Below the pieces are notes generated by a model. That model was not told the origin of the DNA. It saw only the letters and a program-made list of their open reading frames with translations, and made no database searches. 64,000 bases of DNA from Prevotella sp. (GTDB taxonomy: Bacteria; Bacteroidota; Bacteroidia; Bacteroidales; Bacteroidaceae). Of the stretch, positions 16,794-26,335 are shown piece by piece. A program made the translations under genes and the position numbers. How positions within the stretch are numbered: position 1 is the stretch's first letter; every line of letters begins with the position of its first letter. The stretch is taken from the NCBI GenBank assembly GCA_017623155.1, contig JAGAPR010000004.1:62001-126000 (forward strand), written 5' to 3'.

Positions 16794-17777
16794 ATGATAA
16801 ACCGCGAAATTATAAGAATAAAGATAGTTCAGTTAACCTATGCTTACTATCAAAATGGAAACAAGAATATAGACTCTGCCGAGAAAGAACTGTTTTTCAG
16901 TCTTTCAAAGGCTTACGACCTGTATAATTATCTGTTGGCGCTTATTGTGGCGGTGACAAAAGAGGCGCGTAAGCATGTCGAAGTGGCTCAGGCAAGAGCG
17001 AAGAGAGAAGGAACGGAAGAACCGTCTGTAAAATTCATATACAATAAATTCGCTATGCAACTGGAAGAAAACAAGATGCTTAACGAGTTTATGAGTAATC
17101 AAAAGAAGACATGGGACGATGAGGCAGAGTTCGTGAAGAATTTATATTTGCAGATAGCAAATAGCAGTATTTATCAGGATTACATGGCAAGCACCGAGGA
17201 TACTTATGCTGCCGACCGTGAATTCTGGAGAAAAATATATCGCACTTTCATACAGGAAAACGAGGCACTCGATGATGTTCTTGAAGAGCAGAGTCTGTAC
17301 TGGAACGATGATAAGGAGGTCGTTGATACGTTTGTGCTGAAAACGATAAAGCGGTTTGACGAGAAAAACGGTGCAAAGCAGGAACTGTTGCCTGAGTATC
17401 ACAGTGACGACGACCGTGATTATGCCCGCAAATTGTTCCGTGCCACGATATTGAATGCCGACGAGTATCAGCGTTTTATGAGCGAGGCATCACGCAATTG
17501 GGATTTCGGACGACTCGCATATATGGATGTTGTGATAATGCAGATTGCCATAGCAGAGATGATGACATTCCCGACAATACCGGTGAGTGTGTCCATTAAT
17601 GAATATGTGGAGATGGCGAAACTGTATAGTACGGCACGCAGTGGAGGATATATTAACGGTATGCTCGATGCGATAGCGCGGCATCTTATAGATACCGGTC
17701 GCCTGCTTAAAAGCATTGACGCCGTAAAGACCGGTAAAACGAAAGCAAAAGAAGATGCTGAGGGCGAACAGGCTTAA
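16794..17777 (+). CDS. nusB: Transcription antitermination factor NusB (long Bacteroidetes form)
   Basis: NusB takes part in rRNA antitermination complexes. The 327-residue protein is about twice the length of E. coli NusB, as is normal in Bacteroidetes. An N-terminal helical extension (INREIIRIKIVQLTYAYYQN) precedes the core NusB fold, which is best seen at about residues 215-305 (YARKLFRATI, then MDVVIMQIAIAEMMTFPTIP and SVSINEYVEMAKLYST). The C-terminus is lysine-rich. It heads a plus-strand run with yajC, the YbbR-like gene, coaE and DUF5606, an order often kept in Bacteroidales. Confidence 0.93.
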   Translation: MINREIIRIKIVQLTYAYYQNGNKNIDSAEKELFFSLSKAYDLYNYLLALIVAVTKEARKHVEVAQARAKREGTEEPSVKFIYNKFAMQLEENKMLNEFMSNQKKTWDDEAEFVKNLYLQIANSSIYQDYMASTEDTYAADREFWRKIYRTFIQENEALDDVLEEQSLYWNDDKEVVDTFVLKTIKRFDEKNGAKQELLPEYHSDDDRDYARKLFRATILNADEYQRFMSEASRNWDFGRLAYMDVVIMQIAIAEMMTFPTIPVSVSINEYVEMAKLYSTARSGGYINGMLDAIARHLIDTGRLLKSIDAVKTGKTKAKEDAEGEQA

Positions 17778-17844
17778 TGCCGTATGTGCATGAATATAAT
17801 AGGAAACAGAGTAAATCAAATTCAGAAAAGAATAATTATAGAAT

Positions 17845-18171
17845 ATGACAACAACATTGTTTTTATCGGCTCAGGCCGCTCAAGGTGGCGGAATGACAAG
17901 TATGCTTTTTATGATGGTGGCCTTGTTTGCCATCATGTGGTTCTTCATGATTAGACCGCAGCAAAAGAAACAGAAAGAGATACAGAACTTCCAAAACTCG
18001 CTTGTAGAGGGAACATCTGTGGTTACCGGCGGTGGAATTTACGGAACGGTGAAGAAAATAGATCTCGTGGCAAACATCATTGAGGTGGAAATTGCCAAAG
18101 GAGTGATTATACGTGTAGATAAAAGCTATGTCTTCAAGGATATGGCAAGCACGCCGGTACAGGCAAAATAA
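17845..18171 (+). CDS. yajC: Preprotein translocase subunit YajC
   Basis: YajC is a small accessory inner-membrane subunit of the Sec holotranslocon (SecDF-YajC). The 108-residue protein has one membrane helix (about residues 17-37, MTSMLFMMVALFAIMWFFMI) followed by the signature RPQQKKQKEIQ and a small cytoplasmic beta domain (GTSVVTGGGIYGTVKKID). Its stop codon directly abuts the ATG of the YbbR-like gene. It follows nusB by 67 bp. Confidence 0.95.
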   Translation: MTTTLFLSAQAAQGGGMTSMLFMMVALFAIMWFFMIRPQQKKQKEIQNFQNSLVEGTSVVTGGGIYGTVKKIDLVANIIEVEIAKGVIIRVDKSYVFKDMASTPVQAK

Positions 18172-19149
18172 ATGAATTTACGGCGTAAGATAACATACGA
18201 AATCAGGAAATCCTTATTCAGGTTAGTGAATAAGGATTTCCTGATTTTTTTGTTTTTTCTTGCTCTTTCGGCCGTTTTTTGGCTGCTGATGACGCTAAAC
18301 GAGACTTATGAGAAAGAGATAAGAATACCTGTCAGCATAGTAAATGTACCCGATAATGTGGTGCTGATATCGCCAAGCACCGATACTGTGAAAGTGACGG
18401 TGCGCGACAAGGGACTCGTTTTGTTGGGATATGAATACAAAGATGTATTGCGTCCGTTGCGCATAAACTTCAAATCATATATCCGCGGAGCGGAAAGTGC
18501 ATCGATAACCGCAGCCGAACTGCAGCGTTTCATATATCAACAGTTGTCGGCTTCTACGAAAATCGTAAGCGTAAAGCCGGATAAGTCGGAGTTCTTTTTC
18601 AATTACGGAATGTGCAAACGGGTACCTGTCAGGTGGCGCGGCCGTGTTGTTCCCGAACAGCTTTACTTTATCTCTCATGTGGAATATCATCCCGACAGTG
18701 TCGATGTATATGCCGCAGAGGAGAAGTTAGACAGCATCGAGGTTGTGTATACAGATGCTTTGAACTATGAAAACTTCCGTGATACGCTCTCGATAACGTG
18801 CGGATTGCAGAAAATACGGGGCGCAAAGTGTATTCCCGATAAGATAACAATAGATTTTCATACGGATGTTCTTACCGAGGCAACTATGAATGTTCCGGTT
18901 ACGGGAATAAATCTGCCGGAGGGAAAAGTGCTTAGAACATTCCCTTCGAAAGTCACTGTGAATTTTGTTACAGGCATAAGTCGCTTGAAGAAGTTGCGCC
19001 CGACCGATTTTAAGGTGATAGCCGATTATGAAGAGATTAAGCGACATCCGTCTGACAAATGTACCATTTTGTTAAAGGGAATACCGCATGACGTAAGTAG
19101 GGCAAAGCTCGAAGTCGGTTCTGTGGATTATCTGATAGAGGCGGAGTGA
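18172..19149 (+). CDS. YbbR-domain membrane-anchored protein (CdaR-like)
   Basis: This 325-residue protein has one N-terminal membrane helix (about residues 22-42) and a periplasmic region made of YbbR-type repeats. The repeats begin with segments such as EIRIPVSIVNVPDNVV, RVPVRWRGRV, and NVPVTGINLPEGKVLR. YbbR proteins of Firmicutes (CdaR) regulate diadenylate cyclase. In Bacteroidales the gene sits with yajC and coaE, so its partner is not evident here. It starts at the base after the yajC stop and its own stop overlaps the coaE start (TGATG), indicating tight coupling. Confidence 0.85.
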   Translation: MNLRRKITYEIRKSLFRLVNKDFLIFLFFLALSAVFWLLMTLNETYEKEIRIPVSIVNVPDNVVLISPSTDTVKVTVRDKGLVLLGYEYKDVLRPLRINFKSYIRGAESASITAAELQRFIYQQLSASTKIVSVKPDKSEFFFNYGMCKRVPVRWRGRVVPEQLYFISHVEYHPDSVDVYAAEEKLDSIEVVYTDALNYENFRDTLSITCGLQKIRGAKCIPDKITIDFHTDVLTEATMNVPVTGINLPEGKVLRTFPSKVTVNFVTGISRLKKLRPTDFKVIADYEEIKRHPSDKCTILLKGIPHDVSRAKLEVGSVDYLIEAE

Positions 19150-19706
19150 TGAGGATTGGAATAACGGGAGGCATCGGTAGCGGCAAGAGTTATGTTTGTG
19201 CCAGACTTGAAGCGTTGTTGGGAATAAAGGTCTATGATTGCGATAGCGCGGCGAAGAGGATAATCCGTTCATCTGCTGATATAAAGGAACGGCTTACCGC
19301 TCTCATCGGGCCGGAGACATATATAGACGGGAAACTCAACAAGGCGGCTGTCGCCAATTTTCTTCTTGCGTCTGAAAGCAATGCGCAGGCGATAGATAAG
19401 ATTGTTCATCCGGCTGTGGCTCTTGATTTCGAGAAAAGTGGAATGGAGTGGATGGAGTGTGCCATTCTCTACGAGTCCGGGTTCGACAGGCTTGTTGATA
19501 AAGTCATTGCTGTGACCGCTCCGGAAGCCGTCAGGGTGGAGAGGGTGATGAAACGCGACGGCATCACATGCGATAAGGCACGCGAGTGGATGACTCGTCA
19601 GTTGCCTCAGGACACTGTTTTGGCGCGTGCCGATTATGAGATAATAAACGATGGTACACAAGATGTGGACCGACAGATAAACGAATTAATAAACAAATTG
19701 AAGTAA
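19149..19706 (+). CDS. coaE: Dephospho-CoA kinase CoaE
   Basis: CoaE phosphorylates the ribose 3'-OH of dephospho-CoA, the last step of coenzyme A synthesis. The ATG at 19149 overlaps the YbbR stop in TGATG; a GTG one codon earlier is less likely. The 185-residue protein begins MRIGITGGIGSGKSYV with the P-loop GGIGSGKS. It also has YDCDSAAKRI and a lid region ending VKRDGITCDKAREWM-like (MKRDGITCDKAREWMTRQL). Length fits the family. Confidence 0.94.
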   Translation: MRIGITGGIGSGKSYVCARLEALLGIKVYDCDSAAKRIIRSSADIKERLTALIGPETYIDGKLNKAAVANFLLASESNAQAIDKIVHPAVALDFEKSGMEWMECAILYESGFDRLVDKVIAVTAPEAVRVERVMKRDGITCDKAREWMTRQLPQDTVLARADYEIINDGTQDVDRQINELINKLK

Positions 19707-19714
19707 ACAAAGAC

Positions 19715-20155
19715 ATGTTACAAACAATCTTAGCAATCTCGGGAAAGCCCGGACTTTACAAATTGGTATCAAGAGCAAAGAACAGTCTTATAGTCGAGGT
19801 TCTTGACGATACTCACCGTCGTATGCCTGCATTCGCAACCGACAGGATTACATCGCTCGCAGACATTGCAATGTATACGGAAACAGACGATATCCCCTTG
19901 CATAAGGTGCTTACAAGCATGAAAGAACTTGAAGAGGGTAAAGTGTCTTCTTTGGATTACAAGAAGGCAAGTGGCGAGGAATTGCGCGAATATTTTGCAA
20001 AGATATTGCCCGATTTCGATCGCGAGCGTGTTCACAACAGCGATATAAAGAAACTCATTCAGTGGTATAACATACTGATAAGCAACGGCATTTCCGATTT
20101 CGACGAGGAGATGACTCCAACAGAAGGTGATAATATCGATGACCGTGCGGAGTAA
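19715..20155 (+). CDS. DUF5606 domain protein
   Basis: This 146-residue conserved Bacteroidetes protein begins LQTILAISGKPGLYKLVSRA, the signature opening of the DUF5606 family. A middle helical part (KELEEGKVSSLDYKKASGEE) and a C-terminal motif (RVHNSDIKKLIQWYNIL) follow, then an acidic tail. It is soluble and cytoplasmic by appearance, with no catalytic motif. It follows coaE by 8 bp and precedes the LacI-type regulator by 21 bp. The function of the family is unknown to me. Confidence 0.85.
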   Translation: MLQTILAISGKPGLYKLVSRAKNSLIVEVLDDTHRRMPAFATDRITSLADIAMYTETDDIPLHKVLTSMKELEEGKVSSLDYKKASGEELREYFAKILPDFDRERVHNSDIKKLIQWYNILISNGISDFDEEMTPTEGDNIDDRAE

Positions 20156-20176
20156 TGTTTCATACCGTATGATAAT

Positions 20177-21196
20177 ATGAAAAGAGATAGAAGGCCGGCC
20201 AAGCTGAAAGACATTGCCGACAGACTCGGTATCAGTGTCGCCACGGTGAGCCGTGCCCTTCAATCAAATCCCGCCATAAGCAAGCATACGAGAGATCTTG
20301 TGATGCAGACGGCACGGGATATGAACTATACCAAAAACATCATCGCCGATAGCCTGCGCAGTGGTTCACTGCCGGTTATCGGCGTTATTGTTCCCCATGC
20401 CGTGACTCATTTTTATTCGTCGGTGCTCGACGGTATAGAGCATGTGGCGGCTGCAGCGGGATATGCCGTGGCGAGTATGAACTCGCACGAGCGGTATATC
20501 GAGGAATGTGCCAACGTGCGCAATCTTGCCAATTTGCACGTTGCAGGTATAATAGCGAGTGTCACTCAGGAGACGGAAGATTTCTCGCATTTCGGCTGTT
20601 TGGCGGATAGCGGAATTCCGGTGGTGTTTGTCGCGCGCGATATACCCATGCACACGTTTTCCTCTGTCACGGCCGATGGTTCCGAGGCTGCATATCGTGC
20701 CACCCTGCATCTCATTGAGCAAGGTTGTCGCAGGATAGCCATGCTGTGCGGACCGAGCCGCTTGAAGATGGTGAAAGAGCGTAAGCATGGATATATAGAG
20801 GCTCTGCGCGAGCATGGATTGCCTTTGAGGCCGGAGTATGTGGCGTATAGCGATATTGATTCTGCTTCGGCAATTGATGCCACCGACGAACTTCTTGACC
20901 TTGAAGAGCGGCCCGACGCCATAATTGCCCTTAACGACACTCTTCTTTTTTCTGCCATGAAGACAATAAAGCGGCGCGGACTTTCCATGCCATCGGATAT
21001 TGCCGTGATAGGTTTTAGCGATGCGGAGTATGTTGACGATGTGTGTCCCACGCTGTCCACGATAGAAGATCGGAGTCGTCTGATGGGTGAGAGCGCGGCG
21101 CAAATCCTTTTAAATCATATTCATGGAGATGCCGCCCCGGTGCGGAAAATAATCCCCACTGTGCAGCGGATACGTCAAAGCAGCCGGCGGGTATAA
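20177..21196 (+). CDS. LacI-family transcriptional regulator
   Basis: This 339-residue DNA-binding regulator has an N-terminal LacI helix-turn-helix (residues about 9-55: LKDIADRLGISVATVSRAL, then hinge helix IIADSLRSG). A periplasmic-binding-protein-like sensor domain follows (VIGVIVPHAVTHFYSSVLDG, VPVVFVARD-like VVFVARDIPM, and PDAIIALNDTLLFSAM). The dimer and ligand parts look complete. Ligands in this family are usually sugars or nucleotides; none can be named here. It ends before a strong terminator and is convergent with the barrel protein gene. It is unlikely to control that gene by position alone. Confidence 0.92.
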   Translation: MKRDRRPAKLKDIADRLGISVATVSRALQSNPAISKHTRDLVMQTARDMNYTKNIIADSLRSGSLPVIGVIVPHAVTHFYSSVLDGIEHVAAAAGYAVASMNSHERYIEECANVRNLANLHVAGIIASVTQETEDFSHFGCLADSGIPVVFVARDIPMHTFSSVTADGSEAAYRATLHLIEQGCRRIAMLCGPSRLKMVKERKHGYIEALREHGLPLRPEYVAYSDIDSASAIDATDELLDLEERPDAIIALNDTLLFSAMKTIKRRGLSMPSDIAVIGFSDAEYVDDVCPTLSTIEDRSRLMGESAAQILLNHIHGDAAPVRKIIPTVQRIRQSSRRV

Positions 21197-21237
21197 TCAT
21201 ACCTCTATTCCCTAAATATTATATTTAAAACAGAATA

Positions 21238-21275
21238 CACCCGCTTTTGGGCCGTGAAAGCCTCAAAAGCGGGTG
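21238..21275. terminator. Terminator between LacI gene and barrel protein gene
   Basis: A 12-bp perfect stem CACCCGCTTTTG (21238-21249) / CAAAAGCGGGTG (21264-21275) with a 14-base loop lies between convergent genes. Confidence 0.8.
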
Positions 21276-21332
21276 CCGTCTTTGTTTTAAGTTTAAAGTG
21301 TCTGTCTGCGATATATGTAGTTGTAGTTTGTT

Positions 21333-24281
21333 TCAGAACATTCCCGGGCCTCCGAAGCCGCCGCCTCTGTTTCTTCCGCCATTGCGGTTCCCGCTTCTTT
21401 CTCTCGGACTGTCGGGGCGGTCGTTGCCCGGTCCCTCGCGCATTCCCTGTCGTGCGGCCTTTCCGCCAAACAAGTTCATTTTATATATCACGTGCAACAT
21501 GGCGAAGTTTGTGATGGCGTTATACTCCGTATCGTTGCGCTGCATGGCGTTGATGGTACGGCTGATGGTCGACTGTTGGTGCAGCAGGTCGTAGAATTGC
21601 AGCGAGAAAGTGAGTCGCTTGCCTTTCAGAAAGCTCTGGCTTATCTGCGCGTTCCATACCAGCTCGTTCGTATTCATCGATTCGTCGTTAAATCCCCGGC
21701 GACTGTTCATGTTGAAGTCTGTCGATATTCCCGTTCCCCAAGGCAGTGTCAGACTTGTGTTGAAGCCGTAAGAGTATTGCCATGTGTCGAGATTGCTGTT
21801 CGGTTGCAGCGCGTTTCGGGCGTGGTTGTATGTCAGTGTTCCGTTCAGTTCAAACTCTATCCATTCGTTGCGGTAGCTTCCGGCGAGTTTCTCGTGTATC
21901 GAAGTGGATTTTGTCACGTTCTTCTGCGAGTCGGATTTACGGTCGATGCTGACATAGTTCACATGGTGGTTGTACTTTATGTCGGTCGATGTGTTCACGT
22001 TGAAATATCCGGCCGTGTCAATGGCCATGTTGTAGAATACCGACCCCGATATGTCCCAGTTGCCGTTGATGTTCTCCGGTCGGGTGATGCGTCCGCCCGT
22101 TTCCGGGTCGTATGTCACCTTGCTGCTTATGCTGTTGCTCGTGGTACTGAAATTAATGTTTGCCCCGAGAGCCTGTTGACGGTGCTGTATATAGTTGTTG
22201 TAGCGCAGGAAAAACCTGTTGGTGAACGACGGTTTCAGTCCCGGGTTGCCCATTGTTATGTTCAGCGGGTCGCTGTTGTCGGTGATGTCGAGCAGGTCTG
22301 TCATGCTCGGTTGGCTTGTGGAGCCGCGGTAGTTAAATCGCAGTTGGCTCACTTTCGATATCTTCCATCTGAAATTAACCATCGGACTGACGTTTGTCAC
22401 CGTTCTCACAGTGTCGGCGTTGTGCCCCTGATAGTGTTGCACGAAGTGCGTCTTCTGCGGCATTACCGTCACTCCTACATTTAAGTTGTATGCCTGACGT
22501 ATCACTCTGAGCATCAACTGAATGTCGTGTATGTAGTTCTTGTATTCCGAGAAGCGGCTCAGGTCGCTGTCGAGGTAGTCGGTATACGGCTTGTCGAGCC
22601 GGTTAAGATACTGGTCCCACTCGCGGAATTGCGGTGTTATGCCGTCGAAGTAGTTTTCTCCGAGATTGCTGAAGTCGAATGTCGAGCGTTCGCTTTTGGA
22701 GTATTTATACTGAAACTCATAGCTGAATTGCAGGAACGTGGCTTTCAGTATAGGCTCGCTGTATGTCGCTCTCACGCTGTAATTGTAGTTTTTCTGCGGC
22801 GTGAGGTTAAAGCGGTTGGTCTGATACGTCGAGTCGAGGCCGAGAATGTCTTTCACCTGATACAGATGCACGTTGTTCGACGACAGGCTCTTGCTGCTTG
22901 TCTCTCCGTAATTGGCACTCATTCTCAGCGTGACGTTTCGCCCCGTGTTGTTCAGTTTACGGTTTATCTGCAACGAGCCGCCGAGTTTTTTCGAGTCGTT
23001 GTAGCTGATAGAGTTGTTGTTTCGCGAGTTCACCACCACATCGTTGTCGGCCAGTTCGTCGAGCGACTGTTGTGATAGCGGGTCATTCACGTACAGATAC
23101 GGGTCTTCGTTGAAAGTCGCCGAGCGGCTCATCGTTACGCCGTCGCTCGTGGAGTAGCTGAAATTCGGGCGGAACATGATGTTTGTCATCGAGTCGGGCA
23201 TCCATTCGATGCGCATCTGCGTGTCCCAGTTGTTGCCGCGAGAGTAGTTCTGGCTGATGCGGTTTGAGAACGAGCCGGCTGTGCTCATGAAGTTTTCGGT
23301 AGCCTGTTTGGTCCGGGTGTCGCCGTCGCTGTGGTCCCAGCGCACGTGTCCGTCAATCTTCAACTTATCTTTTTTCTCGTAGTTTATGTTCACTCCGAGC
23401 ATCTTGCTCGAGTTGAGGCCTTGTCGGCCGCCGCCGCCTCTGCCGGAGAAACCGCGGTCGTTGACATTATTTGCGCTTCCCATGCCCATTACTCTCAGGT
23501 CGTCTTTCATGCTTGCTCCCATCAGTCGTGCGGCGTATCGGTCTTTTGTGCCTATCGCAAGGTCGTCGTTGGTGAAAAATCCTTTCTTCATACCTTTCTT
23601 GATGCCGAAGTCGAGCACTGTCTGCTCGTTGCCGTCGTCAATACCCGAGATGCGGGCGAGGTCGCTTTTCTCGTCATACGATTTCACCTTTTCTATAATA
23701 GAGGTCGGCAGGTTCTTCATCGCCGTCTTCGTGTCGCCCGTCATGAACTCCTTGCCATCGACGAGAATTTTTTTCACTTCCTTGCCGTTTATGGTGATTT
23801 TGCCGTCGTCGTCTACCTGCGCGCCGGGCAGTCTTTTCACCAGTTCTTCTACTACCGAGCCTTCCGGAGTACGGTATGCGGCGGCGTTATATACGAAAGT
23901 ATCTTCTTTCAGTGTCACCTTTGCGGCGTGTCCGGTCACCGTCGTGCCTTCGAGCATTATGGCGTCGGCTGTGAGTGCTATCGTTCCGAGTGGCACGTCT
24001 TTACCACCGCTAACGGTTATGTTTCTCGTGTAGTCTTTATATCCCACGCTTGTCACTTTCAGTATATACCTGCCGTCGGTCGGCGCGGTGATGCTGAAAG
24101 TGCCGTTTTCTGCTGTTAGCAGTCCTTTCACGAGCGTGCTGTCGGTCTTCATCAGTTTCACGGTCGTCATCATCATCGCTTCTTTCGATGCGTTCTCCAC
24201 AATCTTTCCTGTGATGGCGCGCTGGCCCAATGCCGGTATTGCTGCCGCCATGATGGCGATGCACAATAGAAGTTTTTTCAT
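21333..24281 (-). CDS. Outer-membrane beta-barrel protein (OMP_b-brl_3, TonB-receptor-like)
   Basis: This 982-residue outer-membrane protein has a signal peptide (residues 1-19), a carboxypeptidase-regulatory-like beta-sandwich (about 20-100, ITGKIVENASKEAMMMTTVK) and a plug domain (about 110-225, with LPGAQVDDDGKITINGKEV and VLVDGKEF-like KILVDGKEFMTGD). The long C-terminal barrel is rich in aromatic strand ends. No SusD-type partner gene is adjacent, so it is unlike a PUL SusC. The end is odd: after the last strand, about 45 residues rich in Gly, Arg, Asn and Pro (such as RNGGRNRGGGFGGPGMF) finish in Phe. Cargo unknown. Confidence 0.85.
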   Translation of the reverse strand: MKKLLLCIAIMAAAIPALGQRAITGKIVENASKEAMMMTTVKLMKTDSTLVKGLLTAENGTFSITAPTDGRYILKVTSVGYKDYTRNITVSGGKDVPLGTIALTADAIMLEGTTVTGHAAKVTLKEDTFVYNAAAYRTPEGSVVEELVKRLPGAQVDDDGKITINGKEVKKILVDGKEFMTGDTKTAMKNLPTSIIEKVKSYDEKSDLARISGIDDGNEQTVLDFGIKKGMKKGFFTNDDLAIGTKDRYAARLMGASMKDDLRVMGMGSANNVNDRGFSGRGGGGRQGLNSSKMLGVNINYEKKDKLKIDGHVRWDHSDGDTRTKQATENFMSTAGSFSNRISQNYSRGNNWDTQMRIEWMPDSMTNIMFRPNFSYSTSDGVTMSRSATFNEDPYLYVNDPLSQQSLDELADNDVVVNSRNNNSISYNDSKKLGGSLQINRKLNNTGRNVTLRMSANYGETSSKSLSSNNVHLYQVKDILGLDSTYQTNRFNLTPQKNYNYSVRATYSEPILKATFLQFSYEFQYKYSKSERSTFDFSNLGENYFDGITPQFREWDQYLNRLDKPYTDYLDSDLSRFSEYKNYIHDIQLMLRVIRQAYNLNVGVTVMPQKTHFVQHYQGHNADTVRTVTNVSPMVNFRWKISKVSQLRFNYRGSTSQPSMTDLLDITDNSDPLNITMGNPGLKPSFTNRFFLRYNNYIQHRQQALGANINFSTTSNSISSKVTYDPETGGRITRPENINGNWDISGSVFYNMAIDTAGYFNVNTSTDIKYNHHVNYVSIDRKSDSQKNVTKSTSIHEKLAGSYRNEWIEFELNGTLTYNHARNALQPNSNLDTWQYSYGFNTSLTLPWGTGISTDFNMNSRRGFNDESMNTNELVWNAQISQSFLKGKRLTFSLQFYDLLHQQSTISRTINAMQRNDTEYNAITNFAMLHVIYKMNLFGGKAARQGMREGPGNDRPDSPRERSGNRNGGRNRGGGFGGPGMF

Positions 24282-24412
24282 TATGTCGTTCTTTTTTTTT
24301 ATTTACTTTACGCTTTTTATGACGGGATAATCGCCGAAACGTTTAATCGATGGTGGCGGAAAAAGCGAATAAATCGACGAGTATCTTTCTTTTGCCGATA
24401 AATTCGGAATTC

Positions 24413-24420
24413 CAAATATA
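24413..24420 (-). promoter_or_regulatory. -7 promoter box for the barrel protein gene
   Basis: CAAATATA reads TATATTTG on the minus strand (TAnnTTTG), about 130 bp upstream of the ATG. No -33 element is clear. Confidence 0.45.
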
Positions 24421-24472
24421 GAGGTAATCATAATTCTGCACTTCTTCTCCCTTTGGGGTAGTAGGGCGGGTC

Positions 24473-24945
24473 TTAACATTTTATTTTGTGTTTAACTAAA
24501 AATATGTGAACGAAAAGTAAAAAGTCGATACATAATATTTTCACGAAGTAGGTTTTATTAACTTAAAATATTTAACTTAAAAGGCAATTATTTAATATTC
24601 GTAAACAATCGCGCACCGACTTTCACCCCCTTTTGCCTCTTTTTGCCTTGCAATAAGGCCGTAATTGCACTGCGTTTACGGCCTAACGGGAGTGCAATTA
24701 GGCCGTAATTGGAATGCAATTATGGCCTAATTGGAAAACAAGACGGTTTTTAAGGCAGCAAAAAACGGGATAAATATCTGTAACAGTTTTATATACAGAT
24801 GATTACATAAAGTGTCTCAAAACTCGCGAATTTGCGAGCCCGAGAAAATATTTTCAGAAAAACGTAAATACGGGGAGTGTTAAAGAAAATAATCGTACAG
24901 TTTATTTGTGTTTATTTAACCAAAAGCGGGGTAAACTGTTAAATA
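24473..24945. repeat. Long intergenic repeat, copy B (GGCCGTAATTG family)
   Basis: This is a close relative of copy A (11434-11912) in the same orientation. The core at about 24650-24740 keeps the GCAATAAGGCCGTAATTGCA unit, the GGAGTGCAATTAGGCCGTAA stretch and CCTAATTGGAAAACAAGACG almost unchanged; the flanks vary more. It occupies most of the 0.8-kb space between the divergent barrel and C10 peptidase genes. Nothing coding is seen in it. Confidence 0.85.
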
Positions 24946-25052
24946 TAGGATGTGTATGCACTCGAAATGTCTGATACGCCTTAAAAACATTGATTTTAAA
25001 ACATTTCCGCAAATAAATTGTAAAAACATTAATCAAATCAATAAATATTGTT

Positions 25053-25060
25053 TATATTTG
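25053..25060 (+). promoter_or_regulatory. -7 promoter box for the C10 peptidase gene
   Basis: TATATTTG matches TAnnTTTG and lies 32 bp before the ATG at 25093. A TTTG box at the expected spacing was not found. Confidence 0.45.
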
Positions 25061-25092
25061 TAACGGATATTAACCTAAAATATTTATTGAAT

Positions 25093-26335
25093 ATGAGAAA
25101 GATATTTTTGTTTTATGCTACGTTTGCGTTGTTTTTTTTCGTGTACGGATGATTTTGACTTGACCGTCGAGGATGGTAATATTTTGACTGAGCAGGCACG
25201 GAAAGTCAACGACAAGTTTAAAATCAATGAGTCGAAAGCAATGTCTATTGCCAATAAGTTCTTTAAATCCTCGACAAGAAGTTCTTCTTCTTTTTCTGTG
25301 GATTATGTAATCGAAAATAAGTATAATCCGACAAGGAGTGGAGGGCTTTCACGGGACACGCTTGCATATATTCTGAACAGGGGAGATAACGAGGGATTTG
25401 TCGTTGTGGCTTCCGACAATCGTGTTTTTCCCGTTCTCGCTTATTCCGAGACAGGAACTTTCAGTTATGAGGAAACAATGAGAGATCCTGTTTATGCGAA
25501 TTTCATATCTCGATTGGACGGATATTTGAAGAGTGCGGAGGAGAAAGACTCGGTGATTGAAGTGCCGGATGATTATATTCTGACATGTGTGAATAAAGAA
25601 CCGGTAGTAGATTCTTCATGGCATCAACTCTCACCTTATAATAGATACGTTGTGAAAGAGCATCCCAATTGTCCGGTAGGGTGTGTCGCGTTAGCTACGG
25701 CACAAGCAATGAAACATTCCAAAGATGAATTAGTATATGGTGATAGAACTTATGATTTTGAGGTGATAAGAGAAGTCTTGTCGGAAAACAGAAAGTCGGA
25801 TAGTCCACCTCTAACAATGGATTATGATACAGCTATGGATAAAATAGCGTATTTATTATATCAAATAGGTATAAGCACAGAAATGGAATACGATTCAATA
25901 GAAGGGAGTGGAACCACATTGGCAAAAGCCAGATTGTTGCTTGATAGTTTAAATTTTCGTGTACGAAATCAAAAAGAAATAGATTTTGTAGATTCTATTG
26001 TTGTGAATTATTTATTGAACGATGATATTATTTGTATAGGTGGTACCGGTGTTACTAATGCAGGTGAAATTAGACATGCTTGGATTATAGATGGTTGTTC
26101 TTTTTGTTGGAAAGAACTTCGTCCCCAATCAGGGGTACAGTATATTTTTCTTCATTGTAATTGGGGATGGGGTGGAAAATCGAATGGTTATTATTCGTCT
26201 GATATATACTTTCATCCAACCGGATGTTTGTTTTATACATTTGGATTGAAATATTTTTCTGTTTGTAAAAAACCTTTTTTAGAAAGTCTTATATGTGAAA
26301 ACTTATGGGGAGGATTTGTCGGCTCAGGACAATAA
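25093..26335 (+). CDS. C10-family (streptopain-like) cysteine protease, frameshifted in its signal peptide
   Basis: This is a secreted papain-like protease of the C10 family. The natural start appears to be ATG 25093 (MRKIFLFYATFALF), but that frame meets TGA at 25150. The protease body is in the next frame, open from 25115. A change of one T in the eight-T run at 25132-25139 would join them and give a lipoprotein signal ending LFFSC. The body has the C10 propeptide (residues about 45-150 of the open frame), the catalytic Cys in NCPVGCVALATAQAMKH, and the catalytic His in IRHAWIIDGC, followed by HCNWGWGGKSNGYY. So the enzyme is intact apart from the shift. It may be phase-variable, inactivated, or a sequencing error. 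The next gene overlaps its 3' end by 31 bp. Confidence 0.8.

Noticed and set aside
21333-24281. SusC of a polysaccharide utilisation locus
   Set aside because: No SusD partner and no glycoside hydrolases adjoin; the protein belongs to the OMP_b-brl_3 type rather than a SusC.
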